A stretch of DNA of 64,000 nucleotides from Streptomyces albofaciens JCM 4342 (GTDB taxonomy: Bacteria; Actinomycetota; Actinomycetes; Streptomycetales; Streptomycetaceae), in NCBI RefSeq assembly GCF_008634025.1, contig NZ_PDCM01000002.1, positions 1 through 64,000 of the forward strand, read 5' to 3'. The notes beneath the pieces were generated by a model that made no database searches, was not told where the DNA came from, and saw nothing but the letters and a program-made list of their open reading frames with translations. How positions within the stretch are numbered: position 1 is the first letter of the stretch; each line of letters opens with the position of its first letter. A program made the translations under genes and the position numbers. Of this stretch, positions 8,832 to 17,636 are shown piece after piece.

Positions 8832-9764
8832 ATGCCCGTCGACAGCGATACCGTCCTGGTCACCGGAGCCACCGGCCGGCAAGGCGGGGCCACAGCTCGC
8901 GCACTCCTGGCCGCCGGGATACCCGTACGCGCACTCGTACGCGATCCGTGGTCGAAGCCCGCGCGGGCGATCGAGGCGCTGGGCGCCGAGCTGGTGCGAG
9001 CGGACCTTTGCGACCGGGCCACCCTCGGCCCGGCGGTCGAGGGGGTCCGCGCCGTGTTCTCCGTACAGATGCCGCCGATGACCGAGACCAGTGTGGACTT
9101 CGCGGGCGAGCTCACCCAGGCCACCAACCTGGTGGATGCGGCGAAGGCCGAGGGAGTGCGGCAGTTCGTGCAGTCCTCGACCAGTGGAGTCGGCGAGCAC
9201 ACCCAGGCCCCCGGCTGGGCCGAAGGCCGCTGGGCGGCGATGGCCGGTTACTTCCACACCAAGCAGGCGATCATGGAGGCGGTACGCGATGCGGGCTTTG
9301 CCCGCTGGACGGTGATCAAGCCCGCCTTCTTCATGGAGAACCTGCCCCTGCTGGCGCCCAGGGGGCCCCGCGGCGGCCTGCTGACGGTACTGAAACCGGA
9401 TACCGAACTGGCCCTGGTGGCCGTGCGGGACATCGGCACGGCCGCGGCGCACGCCCTCCGGGATCCCGACCGGTTCCACCAGGTGGAACTGGAACTGGCC
9501 GGTGACCTGCGCACGATGGAACAGATCGCACAGACCTTGTCCGCCGTCTGGGGCGTGCCGGTGACCGCGCCTTCCATGAGCCTGGAAGAGGCCCTCGACG
9601 CGGGCATGCCGAAGTGGGGAGCCGGACACGAGTGGAACAACGTGGTCCTCCAGCCCGCCCGGCCCGAATTCGCCCAGGAGCTGGGCATCCCGCTCACCAC
9701 CTTCGCCGAGTGGGCGGATGAGCAGCTGACCCCCGTGTCCGGCCATGGGTATCCGGCGCTGTGA
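8832..9764 (+). CDS. NmrA-like NAD(P)-binding oxidoreductase
   Basis: The 310-residue protein starts with a Rossmann dinucleotide-binding motif, VLVTGATGRQGGATARAL (about residues 8-25), followed by an Arg in VRALVRDP that suggests NADP(H) preference. QSSTSGVGEH near residue 115 and the HTKQAIMEAVR helix match atypical SDRs of the NmrA/HSCARG group, which act as redox sensors or quinone/aldehyde reductases. GAGGAG stands 9 nt before the ATG. It sits downstream of, and probably co-transcribed with, the VOC gene. Confidence 0.85.
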   Translation: MPVDSDTVLVTGATGRQGGATARALLAAGIPVRALVRDPWSKPARAIEALGAELVRADLCDRATLGPAVEGVRAVFSVQMPPMTETSVDFAGELTQATNLVDAAKAEGVRQFVQSSTSGVGEHTQAPGWAEGRWAAMAGYFHTKQAIMEAVRDAGFARWTVIKPAFFMENLPLLAPRGPRGGLLTVLKPDTELALVAVRDIGTAAAHALRDPDRFHQVELELAGDLRTMEQIAQTLSAVWGVPVTAPSMSLEEALDAGMPKWGAGHEWNNVVLQPARPEFAQELGIPLTTFAEWADEQLTPVSGHGYPAL

Positions 9765-10034
9765 CCTTCGTCCACGCCCGCCGGGGCGCACGGGAATGAG
9801 AAGTGGATTGCCTGACCCGGCATTCCCACCGTGGTGAATCCCGGATTCGCCGGGCACCCATTGGCCGGCCTGCCCTTCTTCAACACACAGACGGTGACGA
9901 CCGACGGCGGAGACGGGGCAGGCCGGCTCGGCGACGAGCATCGGCAGCCGGTGCCCGTCGGCCGGGGCGGGCACGGCCCCTGATGACACGGGGCAGGAGA
10001 TCGGCGGAGAGCCGGGCAGCCCGCCGACGGTACC

Positions 10035-10607
10035 CGGCAGCTCGCTACGGGCCCCGCCGCGCAGCGGGCGCAGCAGACCGGCGAGCTGGTGGCGCAGCGC
10101 GGCCGGCGGCGGCAGGCTCAGCCCGACAACTCACAGGGCACCGCGGGTGCGGGGCAGACCAAGGACGAGGGCCCGGGCGGCCGGGCTGGTGTTGGTGACG
10201 TCGGCGAAAATGGCTTCGGTCGTCTCGTACACACACCTCCCACCAGCTGCCCGCCGACCCGGACGGTACTTTCCGAGTCTGCCTTCACGGCTGCGGCCGC
10301 CTGGGGCATTGGTGGCGTCCACGGACGACCGGGCGGTGGCCGGGGAATGGCTCGTCCCGGAACCCGGAATGGGGCCGCCGGGCCCGCTGCTGAAGCGCCG
10401 CGAAGTCCAGGCGGCCTCCGTGGAAGACGACGAGCTCGCCATCAAGGACCAGGCCCTCTTCCACGCCTGCGGCGGCCTCGGCGAATTCCGGGAACGCCGG
10501 CAGCACAAGCGCGCCCCGCCTGGACTGGAGCTGTACCATCCCGCGCGGACGAACGCGATGCACCGGTATCCGTCGTTCTCCAGACTGCGGCTTGGCTCAT
10601 GGGACAC
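10035..10607 (-). pseudogene. Decayed ATP-dependent DNA ligase (NHEJ ligase type)
   Basis: Reading the minus strand, pieces of an actinobacterial ATP-dependent ligase appear in order but in different frames. An adenylation-domain part (10607-~10370) reads NDGYRCIAFVRA, then LQSRRG in the next frame, then LDGELVVFHGGRLDFAALQQRARR, the conserved LDGE block. After a gap an OB-fold-like tail (10240-10035) reads FADVTNTSPAARALVLGLPR and, after another frameshift, LRHQLAGLLRPLRG. The catalytic Lys motif and the middle of the protein are missing. Assignment rests on the LDGE block and the order of pieces. Confidence 0.55.
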
Positions 10608-10639
10608 GAGGACCCGGCACCGGATGCGAATGATCGCCC

Positions 10640-10890
10640 GTGCAAGGGTGGAGGTTGGCTGTCCATGCGGTGGGGGGCGAGGCCGGTCTGCCGTCGGAAG
10701 AAGGTGGTGAAATTACCGGTGTCACGAAATCCGAGGCGGTGCGCGCAACTGCCGACCGGCAGGTCGGTGTGGGCAAGCAGGCGTTTCGCTTCGAGCAGGA
10801 TGCGCTGGTCGAGGAAGGACTTGGCGCCGGTCCCGGTGACGGCGCGGGTGGCGCGGGTGAGCGTGCGCGTGTCGGGCTCCGCGTCCGTGG
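10640..10890 (-). pseudogene. C-terminal fragment of an AraC family regulator
   Basis: The minus strand encodes an AraC/XylS DNA-binding tail without its start: KSFLDQRILLEAKRLLAHTD followed by GFRDTGNFTTFFRRQTGLAP, the second helix-turn-helix with its typical F-x-R-x-x-G-x-x-P ending. About 80 residues survive. The N-terminal sensor domain is gone, cut where the GMC oxidoreductase gene ends (10891). The tail then runs out of homology close to the ligase relic. Confidence 0.7.
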
Positions 10891-12516
10891 TCAGCCCTGG
10901 TCGGCTGTGATCATTTCTGCGGCCCGTTCGCCGACCACCATGGAGGGGGCCATCGTGTTGGCGACCGTCACATGGGGCAGCACCGAGGCGTCGGCGACAC
11001 GGAGGCCGTCGATGCCGTGCACCTGGAGCCGGGCATTCACGACGGCGTCCGCGTCCCGGCCCATCCGGGCCGTGCCGCTCTGGTGCCAGTACGTCTCGAC
11101 GGCGTTGCGCAGGAACAGGTCGAGGGTGTCCGCATCGCAGGACGCAGGGGAGACCTCCCGTTTGGCGAACGGGCGGAGCGCGGCGGAGTTGCCGACCTCG
11201 CGGGCCATGGCGACCGCGGACAGGGCCGAGCGGACGTCGTCGGGGTCGGCGAAGAAGTTCGTCTCGATGTGCGGCTTGGCCAGCGGGTCCGGGCTCACCA
11301 GGCGGACCCGGCCGCGGCTGCCGTGGCGCAGGCGCATGGCGGGCATCAGGGTGAAACACCGTTCTGGCGGCGGGTACTGGGCGGCGCTCTCGGCGGAGAC
11401 GGACGGGGCGGGCGAGAGGTACATGACGAATTCCGGTGCGCCCGGCCGTGTGTCGTCGCCCCAGAAGCAGACGGCCTGGCTGCGTGTGGGCACCGGCATC
11501 GGTACGTCGGCGGCCTCCCACATGCAGGGCAGGCGTATGTGGTCGTCGAGGTTGCGGCCGACGCCGGGCAGGTGCTGGGCCACCGGGACGCCGGCGGAAC
11601 GCAGTTCGGCCTCGTCCCCGATCCCGGAGCGCATCAGGACGGCCGGGGTGCCGATCGCGCCCAGCGACAGCACCACCTCCTGCGACGCGTGAGCGTGCAC
11701 CGGCTTGCCGTCGTGGACGATCTCGACGCCGGTGGCCCGGCCCCCGGAGAGCAGGACACGGGAGACCGTCGCGTGTGGCAGGACCGTGAGGTTGGGCTGC
11801 TCCAAGCGGGGGGCGACGTAGCGGCTGAAGGGGGTCTGCCGTACTCCCGCGTGGTAGTTCTCCTCCCGTACGGCGCAGCCCGCCCCCTTCTCCATCAGGG
11901 CGCCGTTGGAGCTGTCGAAGCGGGGGACGCCGGTGGCTTCGGCGCCGTCGAGGAAGGCGGTGAACAGCGGGTGTACGTCCTGTGCCGGCTGGATCCGCAT
12001 CGGCCCACCACTGCCCCGGCGTTCAGGGTCGGGCGCGCCCTGCCAGTCCTCGATCTTCCGGTAGAGCTCCAGTGCGTGCGCGTAGCCCCACGCGGGCTCG
12101 CCCGTCAGCTCGGCGTAGGAATCCCAGTCGCTTCGGTGCCCGCGCGCCCATACGCCGGCGTTGATGGAGCCGCCCCCGCCCAGACCGCGGCCCGTCGCGT
12201 AGGCGAGCCGGCGCCCGTTCAGGTGCGGGTTCGCCTGCGTGACGTGGTCCCAGGTCCGCTCGGTGCCGAGGTTGGCGGGCCACAGGTCGGGGTTGCGTAC
12301 GCGCTCGTCATCGTCGTCGCCGCCGCTCTCGACGAGCAGCACCGTGACCGCCGGGTCGGCCGCGAGCCGGCCGGCCAGGACGGAACCGGCCGAACCGGCG
12401 CCGCACACGATGTAGTCGAAGGCGGCGCCGTCGTCGATCCGGTCGGCAAGTCCGGTCCGGTGCGGCAGTGTGGCAGCCGTGGCGTCGCCCTGTCCGGGCG
12501 CACTGCTCATGCTCAT
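10891..12516 (-). CDS. GMC family FAD-dependent oxidoreductase
   Basis: This 541-residue enzyme belongs to the glucose-methanol-choline oxidoreductases, which oxidise alcohols using bound FAD. The FAD motif is CGAGSAGSVLAGRLA. GMC signature 1 is GRGLGGGGSINAGVWARG, and signature 2 is LSLGAIGTPAVLMRSGIG. The C-terminal catalytic region has HQSGTARMG and the closing VADASVLPHVTVANTMAP. Of three in-frame ATGs, 12516 is chosen because AAGGAG sits 9 nt upstream; the earlier ATG at 12525 touches that site. A decayed TetR gene lies immediately upstream, so the original regulator may be lost. Choline dehydrogenase-like activity is possible but not shown. Confidence 0.88.
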   Translation of the reverse strand: MSMSSAPGQGDATAATLPHRTGLADRIDDGAAFDYIVCGAGSAGSVLAGRLAADPAVTVLLVESGGDDDDERVRNPDLWPANLGTERTWDHVTQANPHLNGRRLAYATGRGLGGGGSINAGVWARGHRSDWDSYAELTGEPAWGYAHALELYRKIEDWQGAPDPERRGSGGPMRIQPAQDVHPLFTAFLDGAEATGVPRFDSSNGALMEKGAGCAVREENYHAGVRQTPFSRYVAPRLEQPNLTVLPHATVSRVLLSGGRATGVEIVHDGKPVHAHASQEVVLSLGAIGTPAVLMRSGIGDEAELRSAGVPVAQHLPGVGRNLDDHIRLPCMWEAADVPMPVPTRSQAVCFWGDDTRPGAPEFVMYLSPAPSVSAESAAQYPPPERCFTLMPAMRLRHGSRGRVRLVSPDPLAKPHIETNFFADPDDVRSALSAVAMAREVGNSAALRPFAKREVSPASCDADTLDLFLRNAVETYWHQSGTARMGRDADAVVNARLQVHGIDGLRVADASVLPHVTVANTMAPSMVVGERAAEMITADQG

Positions 12517-12649
12517 GCTCGTCATCTCCTTGAAGGCGGGTACTGATTGATTGAATGAATGACGGGTCTCCGCTGTGGCCGTTTTGCGGCTGATGTGGTG
12601 AAGGGGGCGGGGCCAGCCGGTGGTTACCTGGGACGGGCCGAGGGGAGCC

Positions 12650-13020
12650 TGGTGCTGGCTGTTCGATGTCTTGCCGGGCAGGACGGGGAACGGTCGGGCA
12701 GCTCGGCGATGGCGTTGATGCACGGGCAGCCCCGGTGCGAGAGCGCCGGCAGCCCCTCGGCGTTGAAGCGGGGCGGGGCAAGGATCTGGCCCCTGGGCCG
12801 GGCCGGGGTGTTCGGCCTTAGCCCTGCCGAAGGCCGCCTGGTAGTCCGCGGCGTCGAGCCGCAGCCACTCCGCGACCAGCGCGTCCTTGGTCCGAAGTGC
12901 CGGTAGATGACCATGGGGGTCCCGGCCGGCCCGGCGACCGTCTGACGCCCGCCCGCCGGATCCCCTCGCTCGGGAAGAACTCTTGCGCGGCGTCGAGGAT
13001 GCGCTCGCAAGGTGGCAGTT
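12650..13020 (-). pseudogene. Frameshifted TetR family regulator
   Basis: TetR pieces lie in order on the minus strand but in at least three frames. ERILDAAQEFFPSEGIRRAG (about 13013-12955) is the first helix. MVIYRHFG (about 12915) is the recognition helix. Then follow KDALVAEWLRLDAADYQAAF in another frame and GCPCINAIAELPDRS near the end. An intact gene would be about 190 codons. It stands directly upstream of the GMC oxidoreductase gene in the same direction, a usual place for a local repressor. The reading frame cannot be rescued by a single change. Confidence 0.72.
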
Positions 13021-13143
13021 CGGTGCGGTGCGCCGGCCCCACCGGCCATGCCCAGGAGGGTCGGCCGTAGTCAGGAAGGGGCAGGGTGCTGTACGCCGCG
13101 TCCGGCCCCTGGGGTGTTCCGCCCGCTCGGCGGTTTCGTTCGG

Positions 13144-14010
13144 TTACGCGCGTGCTTCGACGCGTGCCAGGTAGTCCCGAACGAGGCCTACGTACGCCTC
13201 GCGGAGCGGCCCCTGCTCCAGAAACCCCATATGGGCTGCGCCGGGCTGTGTTACATGCTCGGAATCCGGAATTCTTGCGGCGATGTCGGCGAGATGGGCG
13301 GGTACGCATTCATCGAATTCGCCACCGAGAACGAGTGTAGGGACCTGAATCCGTTCCAGTGTGCCGAAGATGTCCCAGTTCTTGAGAATGCCGGTCACGT
13401 GGTAGTCCGCGTGGCCGATCATGGTCCGGAACGTCGTCCAGCTCATGAGTTCCGGGTCCAGGCTCATAGCAGAGGTGCGCAGCACGCACGCGCGCAAGTA
13501 CTCCCCTTGGGCCTTCCGGTAATCAGGGTCGTCTGTTTCGCCTCTCAGCTCCCGGCCGTAGGTGCGGTCAAGTACGTTGCCCGGCAGTTTCGCCATCAGG
13601 TCCCGGACTTCCCGCTCGAACCGGGGCACGCTCGCCAGGCCATTGGCGCAGACCAGGCTGGTCCATTCCGGCGCCCGCTCCGCGGCGTACTGCAGGCCGA
13701 GCATCGCTCCCCAGGAGTGGCCGTAGATGTGGGGGCGTTCCAGACCGAGCCCCTCGCAGACCGCGCCCAGTTCGTCGAGAAAGCGGTCCACCGTCAGCAG
13801 CGAGATGTCGTCGATGGGATCCGAACGCCCCACGCCGAGCTGGTCGTACCAGATGACCTCGCGTTCCTGGGCGAGTGGGGTGAAGGCGTCGGACAGCGGG
13901 TCACTCGGGTAACCCGGCCCGCCGTGGACGAGCAGCAACGGCACACCACCGCTGCCCGTTCTGCGGTACCACACCTTGCCCCCCGGCACCGAGATCCTGC
14001 CTTCCGTCAT
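13144..14010 (-). CDS. Proline iminopeptidase-like alpha/beta hydrolase
   Basis: This 288-residue protein has the S33 (prolyl aminopeptidase) layout. The oxyanion motif is HGGPG near residue 30 and YDQLGVGRSD near residue 57. The nucleophile elbow is GHSWGAML (Ser about residue 96), with Asp in LGGEFDECVP and His in GAAHMGF completing the triad. Its ATG overlaps the stop codon of the upstream NTF2-like gene in an ATGA arrangement, so translation is probably coupled. Members cleave N-terminal Pro from peptides, but many act as esterases or in secondary metabolism, and the NTF2-like partner makes a small-molecule role plausible. Confidence 0.87.
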   Translation of the reverse strand: MTEGRISVPGGKVWYRRTGSGGVPLLLVHGGPGYPSDPLSDAFTPLAQEREVIWYDQLGVGRSDPIDDISLLTVDRFLDELGAVCEGLGLERPHIYGHSWGAMLGLQYAAERAPEWTSLVCANGLASVPRFEREVRDLMAKLPGNVLDRTYGRELRGETDDPDYRKAQGEYLRACVLRTSAMSLDPELMSWTTFRTMIGHADYHVTGILKNWDIFGTLERIQVPTLVLGGEFDECVPAHLADIAARIPDSEHVTQPGAAHMGFLEQGPLREAYVGLVRDYLARVEARA

Positions 14011-14369
14011 ACCGGGCCCACCCCACAGGAATACTCCTCCATCCGGTCGATGAGGTATCCACCGAACCGGAAGTGCTTAGCGGCGCGGACCTCACTGCGC
14101 GCCCCATCGGGCCTGCCCGGACGGAGAACGTTTCGCTGAAGCACCTCGTGCGCGCTGCGGAATTGGCGTGCTCCATCGAACCGCAGCGAGGCGGCCGTGC
14201 CGGCAAGAGGCCTGAGCCGTTCCAGCTTTTCGCCGACCGCCTGGCCACCCTTCCCGTCGTTGTGCCATACGGTGGCCGTTTCCGGGCACATGGCCCGCAC
14301 TTCACCGAAGTCATACGCTTCCAGGTGCCGCAGACACCGGGTCGCCATCTCGCCGACGTTTTTCCTCAT
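14007..14369 (-). CDS. SnoaL/NTF2-like protein
   Basis: The 120-residue product has the size and pattern of NTF2-fold SnoaL-like proteins: an N-terminal helix (ATRCLRHLEAYDFGEVRAMC), then ATVWHNDGKGG and a beta-rich second half ending DRMEEYSCG. Such proteins bind or cyclise small molecules. The ATG at 14369 is chosen because GGAGGA stands 7 nt upstream; a longer frame to 14471 has no such site. It is the first gene of a two-gene operon and overlaps the hydrolase start by 4 bp. Confidence 0.72.
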   Translation of the reverse strand: MRKNVGEMATRCLRHLEAYDFGEVRAMCPETATVWHNDGKGGQAVGEKLERLRPLAGTAASLRFDGARQFRSAHEVLQRNVLRPGRPDGARSEVRAAKHFRFGGYLIDRMEEYSCGVGPV

Positions 14370-14833
14370 GCCACATTCCTCCAAGGTGCTGGCGTGATGG
14401 CCCCGAATATAGGAGGGAACGCCTGCGAGAATAAGTCTTGACTTGGTTGTACGCTTCAGGCAGTCGGCCATTGAGCGCGAAAAACCCGCAGGTCAGAGGG
14501 GTGACGGCACGTCCGAGAGGACCTTTCTCAGGGAAAATCGGTGGTTCGCCGGCGGTGCAGCGGGACTTCTTTCCTGCGGGCCCCGCCAAGGCAAGGACCA
14601 GGGGCTGCAGTTCATGCGGTCATAGGGCTTCGCCCTCCCGCTGCACCGGGTACGAGGGATCGAGGCCATGGCGACGGGCGAAGGCCGGCCACCGCAGGCC
14701 GCCGCGCCGCACCCGGTCTCCGGCCGTCCGCACCCGGTCTCCGGACGTCCGCACGCGCGCACCGGCCTCCCGCTCTTCCCAGTGCTGCGCCGCGACCAGG
14801 TATCCATGGGCATGCCTCGCGGGTCCGGGCCGG
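14370..14833. other. Intergenic stretch without a recognised gene
   Basis: These 464 bases lie upstream of the NTF2-like operon and downstream of the next hydrolase gene. A comparatively AT-rich patch (14401-14465, with GAATAAGTCTTGACTTGG) probably carries the operon promoter. Bases 14700-14755 contain a near-duplicate of CGCACCCGGTCTCCGG. No open frame here looks like a protein. Confidence 0.4.
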
Positions 14834-15781
14834 TCACGCGTGCAGGGCTTCGCGCAAGGCGCGTACCTGGTCGGCGAGGTTGCGTTCGCTGATGCGGGCC
14901 CGGGGGAAGAGGAGGTCGAAGCCGTGGACGGCGCCGGGCACCTGCACAAGTTCGGTGGTGACGCCGGCGGCGGACAGGCGGGCGGCGTAGGCGCGGCCCT
15001 CATCGCGCAGCGGGTCGACCTCCGCCACGGCGATGTAGGCGGGCGGCAGCCCGCCAAGATCAGCGGCGCGCAGCGGAGAGGCGTACGGATCAGCGTGGCT
15101 GTCTTTCGCGTAGTACTGCCAGGCCCATTCCATCGCGCCGCGGTTGAGGACCGGGGTGTCGGTGAACTCCCGCACCGAGGCGCTCGTCAGGCTGCCGTCC
15201 ACGCCCGGGTAGGTCAGCGACTGGAAGAGTACGTGCGGGCCTGCCTGGTCGCGGGCGCGCAGCACGGTGGCGGCGGCGATGTTCCCGCCGGCGCTGCCGC
15301 CGGCCACCGCGATGCGTGCGCGGTCGCCGCCGAGTTCGGCCGGGTGAGCGGCGATCCAGGCCAGAGCGGCGTAGGCGTCGTCGGCCGCGGCCGGATAGGG
15401 GTGTTCGGGGGCGAGACGGTAGTCGACGGAGACGACGACGGCCCGGGCATCGCGGGCATAGCGCAGGGCACGCCCCTCCTCGGCCTCGGGGGATCCGTAG
15501 GTGAAGGCGCCGCCGTGCACGTAGAGGATCATCGGCAGGGCGTCGGGGGTGCCGGGGGTGCCGGGCCGGTAGACGCGCAGCCGCAGCTGCCCTGCGGGGC
15601 CGGGGATGTACAGGTCGCGCACCTTGACCCGGTCGTCGACGGGGGTGTCGGGACGGGCGCGCAGCAGGGCGTAGCGCTGGGGGTCGGCGAGGACCTCGTC
15701 CAGGCCGTAGACGGGGAAGACGCCGGTGTCGGCGGTGTCGAGCAGGGTCTGGATCTCTGGGTCGACGGCGGGGACGGTCAT
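14834..15781 (-). CDS. Alpha/beta hydrolase fold-3 (HSL family) esterase
   Basis: The 315-residue enzyme carries the hormone-sensitive-lipase family signature HGGAFTYGSPEAEEG (oxyanion hole) and the nucleophile motif GGSAGGN. The catalytic Asp is in VAEVDPLRDEG and the His in GAVHGFD. Such enzymes hydrolyse short acyl esters in the cytoplasm. ATG at 15781 is preferred over an upstream in-frame start because AAGGTGG precedes it at 8-9 nt and the family N-terminus fits. A GlxA-type regulator gene is divergently oriented 130 bp away. Confidence 0.88.
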   Translation of the reverse strand: MTVPAVDPEIQTLLDTADTGVFPVYGLDEVLADPQRYALLRARPDTPVDDRVKVRDLYIPGPAGQLRLRVYRPGTPGTPDALPMILYVHGGAFTYGSPEAEEGRALRYARDARAVVVSVDYRLAPEHPYPAAADDAYAALAWIAAHPAELGGDRARIAVAGGSAGGNIAAATVLRARDQAGPHVLFQSLTYPGVDGSLTSASVREFTDTPVLNRGAMEWAWQYYAKDSHADPYASPLRAADLGGLPPAYIAVAEVDPLRDEGRAYAARLSAAGVTTELVQVPGAVHGFDLLFPRARISERNLADQVRALREALHA

Positions 15782-15911
15782 GGCTGGCGGCCACCTTCCT
15801 GGTGTGGTCCGGGTGTTGCCCGGTGCCGGTGTTTCGCGACTGACCTCAGTCTCTGCCGAGCGTGAGCAGCACAGAAGTGGCCCGGGGGCCACCATCTGCA
15901 ACTATCGGGCC

Positions 15912-16901
15912 ATGACAGTTGCGACTCCTCACCAGGTGGCCGTTCTCGCTCTCGCACCGGTGGTGGCCTTCGACCTCAGCATCCCAGCCCAGATGCTGGC
16001 CGGGGTCGAAACCCGCGCCGGGACCGCGGCCTACGAGGTGCGCACCCTCACCCCCGACGGCTTGCCGGTGCCGACGGTGAACGGGTACAGCGTCCTGCCC
16101 CAGGGCGACCTGTCCCTGCTGGAGCACGCCGACACCGTGATCATCGCGGGAACCCGCTGCCCGCAGGTGGTCGAGGACGGCGCGGTGGACCCCTGCGTCG
16201 CCAAGGCCTTGCGCGCGGCCCGGGAGCGCGCCCGCCTGGTGTCCTTGTGCACCGGCTCGTTCGTCCTCGCGGCCGCCGGCCTGCTGCAGGGACACCGGGC
16301 CGCGACCCACTGGCGCTACGCGCAGCAGTTCCGGCGGCTCTTCCCCACGGTCGACCTCGACACCCACCCGCTCTACGTCGCCGACCGCGGGATCCTGACC
16401 TCGGCCGGCGGCGCGGCGGCCATCGACCTGTGCCTGCACCTGGTCAGAGAGGACCACGGCAGCTCCGTGGCGAACCGGGTGGCCCGCTACAACGTGGTCG
16501 CGCCCCTGCGGGACGGCGGGCAGGCGCAGTACGTCGAGCACCCGGTCCGGGAGGACGCAGGAACCTCGACGGCCGGGGCACGGACGCTGATGACAGAACA
16601 CCTGGACCGGCGGCTGTCCCTCAAGGACCTCGCGGCGCACTGCCACATGAGCGTACGGACGTTCACCCGGCGGTTCCGGCAGGAGACCGGACTCTCCCCC
16701 GCCGCATGGCTCACCTCAGCGCGTCTGCAGCACGCACGCCACCTGCTGGAATCGACGGAACTGCCCGTGGACGACATCGCGGCCAGGACCGGCCTGGGCA
16801 GCGGGACGAACCTGCGCCAGCACATGCGGGACACCCTGGACACCACCCCCTCCGCCTACCGCAGGGCATTCCGCTCCTCCCCCGCCGCGCACGCGCCGTA
16901 G
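15912..16901 (+). CDS. GlxA-like AraC family regulator (DJ-1/PfpI + HTH)
   Basis: This 329-residue transcription factor has an N-terminal DJ-1/PfpI-like domain (VAVLALAPVVAFDLSIPAQM; nucleophile-elbow region LVSLCTGSFVLAAAGLL near residue 115) and a C-terminal AraC double helix-turn-helix (LSLKDLAAHCHMSVRTFTRR, then DDIAARTGLGSGTNLRQHM). It probably senses a small molecule and controls the divergent esterase gene. The ATG at 15912 matches the family start; no strong ribosome site is visible, and the mRNA could have a very short leader. Confidence 0.88.
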   Translation: MTVATPHQVAVLALAPVVAFDLSIPAQMLAGVETRAGTAAYEVRTLTPDGLPVPTVNGYSVLPQGDLSLLEHADTVIIAGTRCPQVVEDGAVDPCVAKALRAARERARLVSLCTGSFVLAAAGLLQGHRAATHWRYAQQFRRLFPTVDLDTHPLYVADRGILTSAGGAAAIDLCLHLVREDHGSSVANRVARYNVVAPLRDGGQAQYVEHPVREDAGTSTAGARTLMTEHLDRRLSLKDLAAHCHMSVRTFTRRFRQETGLSPAAWLTSARLQHARHLLESTELPVDDIAARTGLGSGTNLRQHMRDTLDTTPSAYRRAFRSSPAAHAP

Positions 16902-16969
16902 ACCCAAGCCTCGACGGCCGGAGGCCCACCACCGCGTACGGCGCGGGTCGGCGCGCGGGTCGGCAAGAG

Positions 16970-17065
16970 ACGGCAGAGGTGGCTGACGGCAGAGGTGGCT
17001 GACGGCAGAGGTGGCTGACGGCAGAGGTAGCTGACGGCAGAGGTGGCTCACCGCAGAGGTAGCGG
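16970..17065 (+). repeat. 16-bp tandem repeat, six copies
   Basis: The unit ACGGCAGAGGTGGCTG is repeated head to tail: three identical copies, then three with one to four changes (AGGTAGCTG, AGGTGGCTC, ACCGCAGAGGTAGCGG). It begins 68 bp after the GlxA-like gene. The period is not a multiple of three, so it is unlikely to be coding. There is no spacer diversity, so it is not a CRISPR array. Confidence 0.9.
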
Positions 17066-17428
17066 GGCTGTGCGAGCCGGGTTGCGTACCAGGTGGAGTG
17101 CGGGGTGCGGGGCCGTCCCTGGGAGTTCGGGCGGCGGCCCCTCACCGTTCGTGCAGCAGCCGCTGACGGCCCCGGCCGCCGGTGGCCCGTGCCCGTCGAC
17201 GACCGCTCAAAAGCGCCGGAGATGCACCATCCAAGGCAGCAACCACCGAACCAGCCCGAAGTCCGCACCCGCGACCGCCCGCAGAGCGTTTGCAGCGTCA
17301 GCTTCTCCGACTCGACCAGCTCACGGAAGAGGGCATGGCGGAGACGGCGGCCTGGCCGTGTGCTGAGAACCAACTCACCGTTCGATTCTTGTTGCACTGG
17401 CCGTACTTCATGCGCCTACGGGAGTTGG
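17066..17428. other. Gap without a recognised gene
   Basis: No convincing coding sequence or strong hairpin is visible in these 363 bases, which lie between the tandem repeat and a regulator fragment. Confidence 0.35.
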
Positions 17429-17560
17429 TCAAGCGGTGAAGGCGGCGAGGAGCTTGCCGGTGAGGCGGTCGAGGTAGTTGGCGCCGGTCCGGGTGCGGAT
17501 CGCCATGAGGCGCCAGTAGAGCGGGCCGACGAGAAGATCAAGGGCGAGTTCGCAGTCCAT
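17429..17560 (-). pseudogene. C-terminal fragment of a TetR family regulator
   Basis: Minus-strand translation from about 17560 gives MDCELALDLLVGPLYWRLMA followed by YLDRLTGKLLAAFTA and a stop at 17429-17431. This is the typical end of TetR regulators with the TetR_C_11-like domain (ALDLLVGPLYWRL). The DNA-binding N-terminus is absent. Only about 43 residues remain beside the truncated LysR gene. Confidence 0.6.
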
Positions 17561-17636
17561 GCCCGGGGGTCGCGGTCCACGTCCGGGGGGGAGTTCCCCA
17601 CGCTCGATCGGCCCTCCAACGGGGACGCCGACGGGA

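Noticed and set aside
16970-17065. CRISPR array candidate
   Set aside because: Units are 16 bp and contiguous, with no unique spacers and no cas genes nearby.
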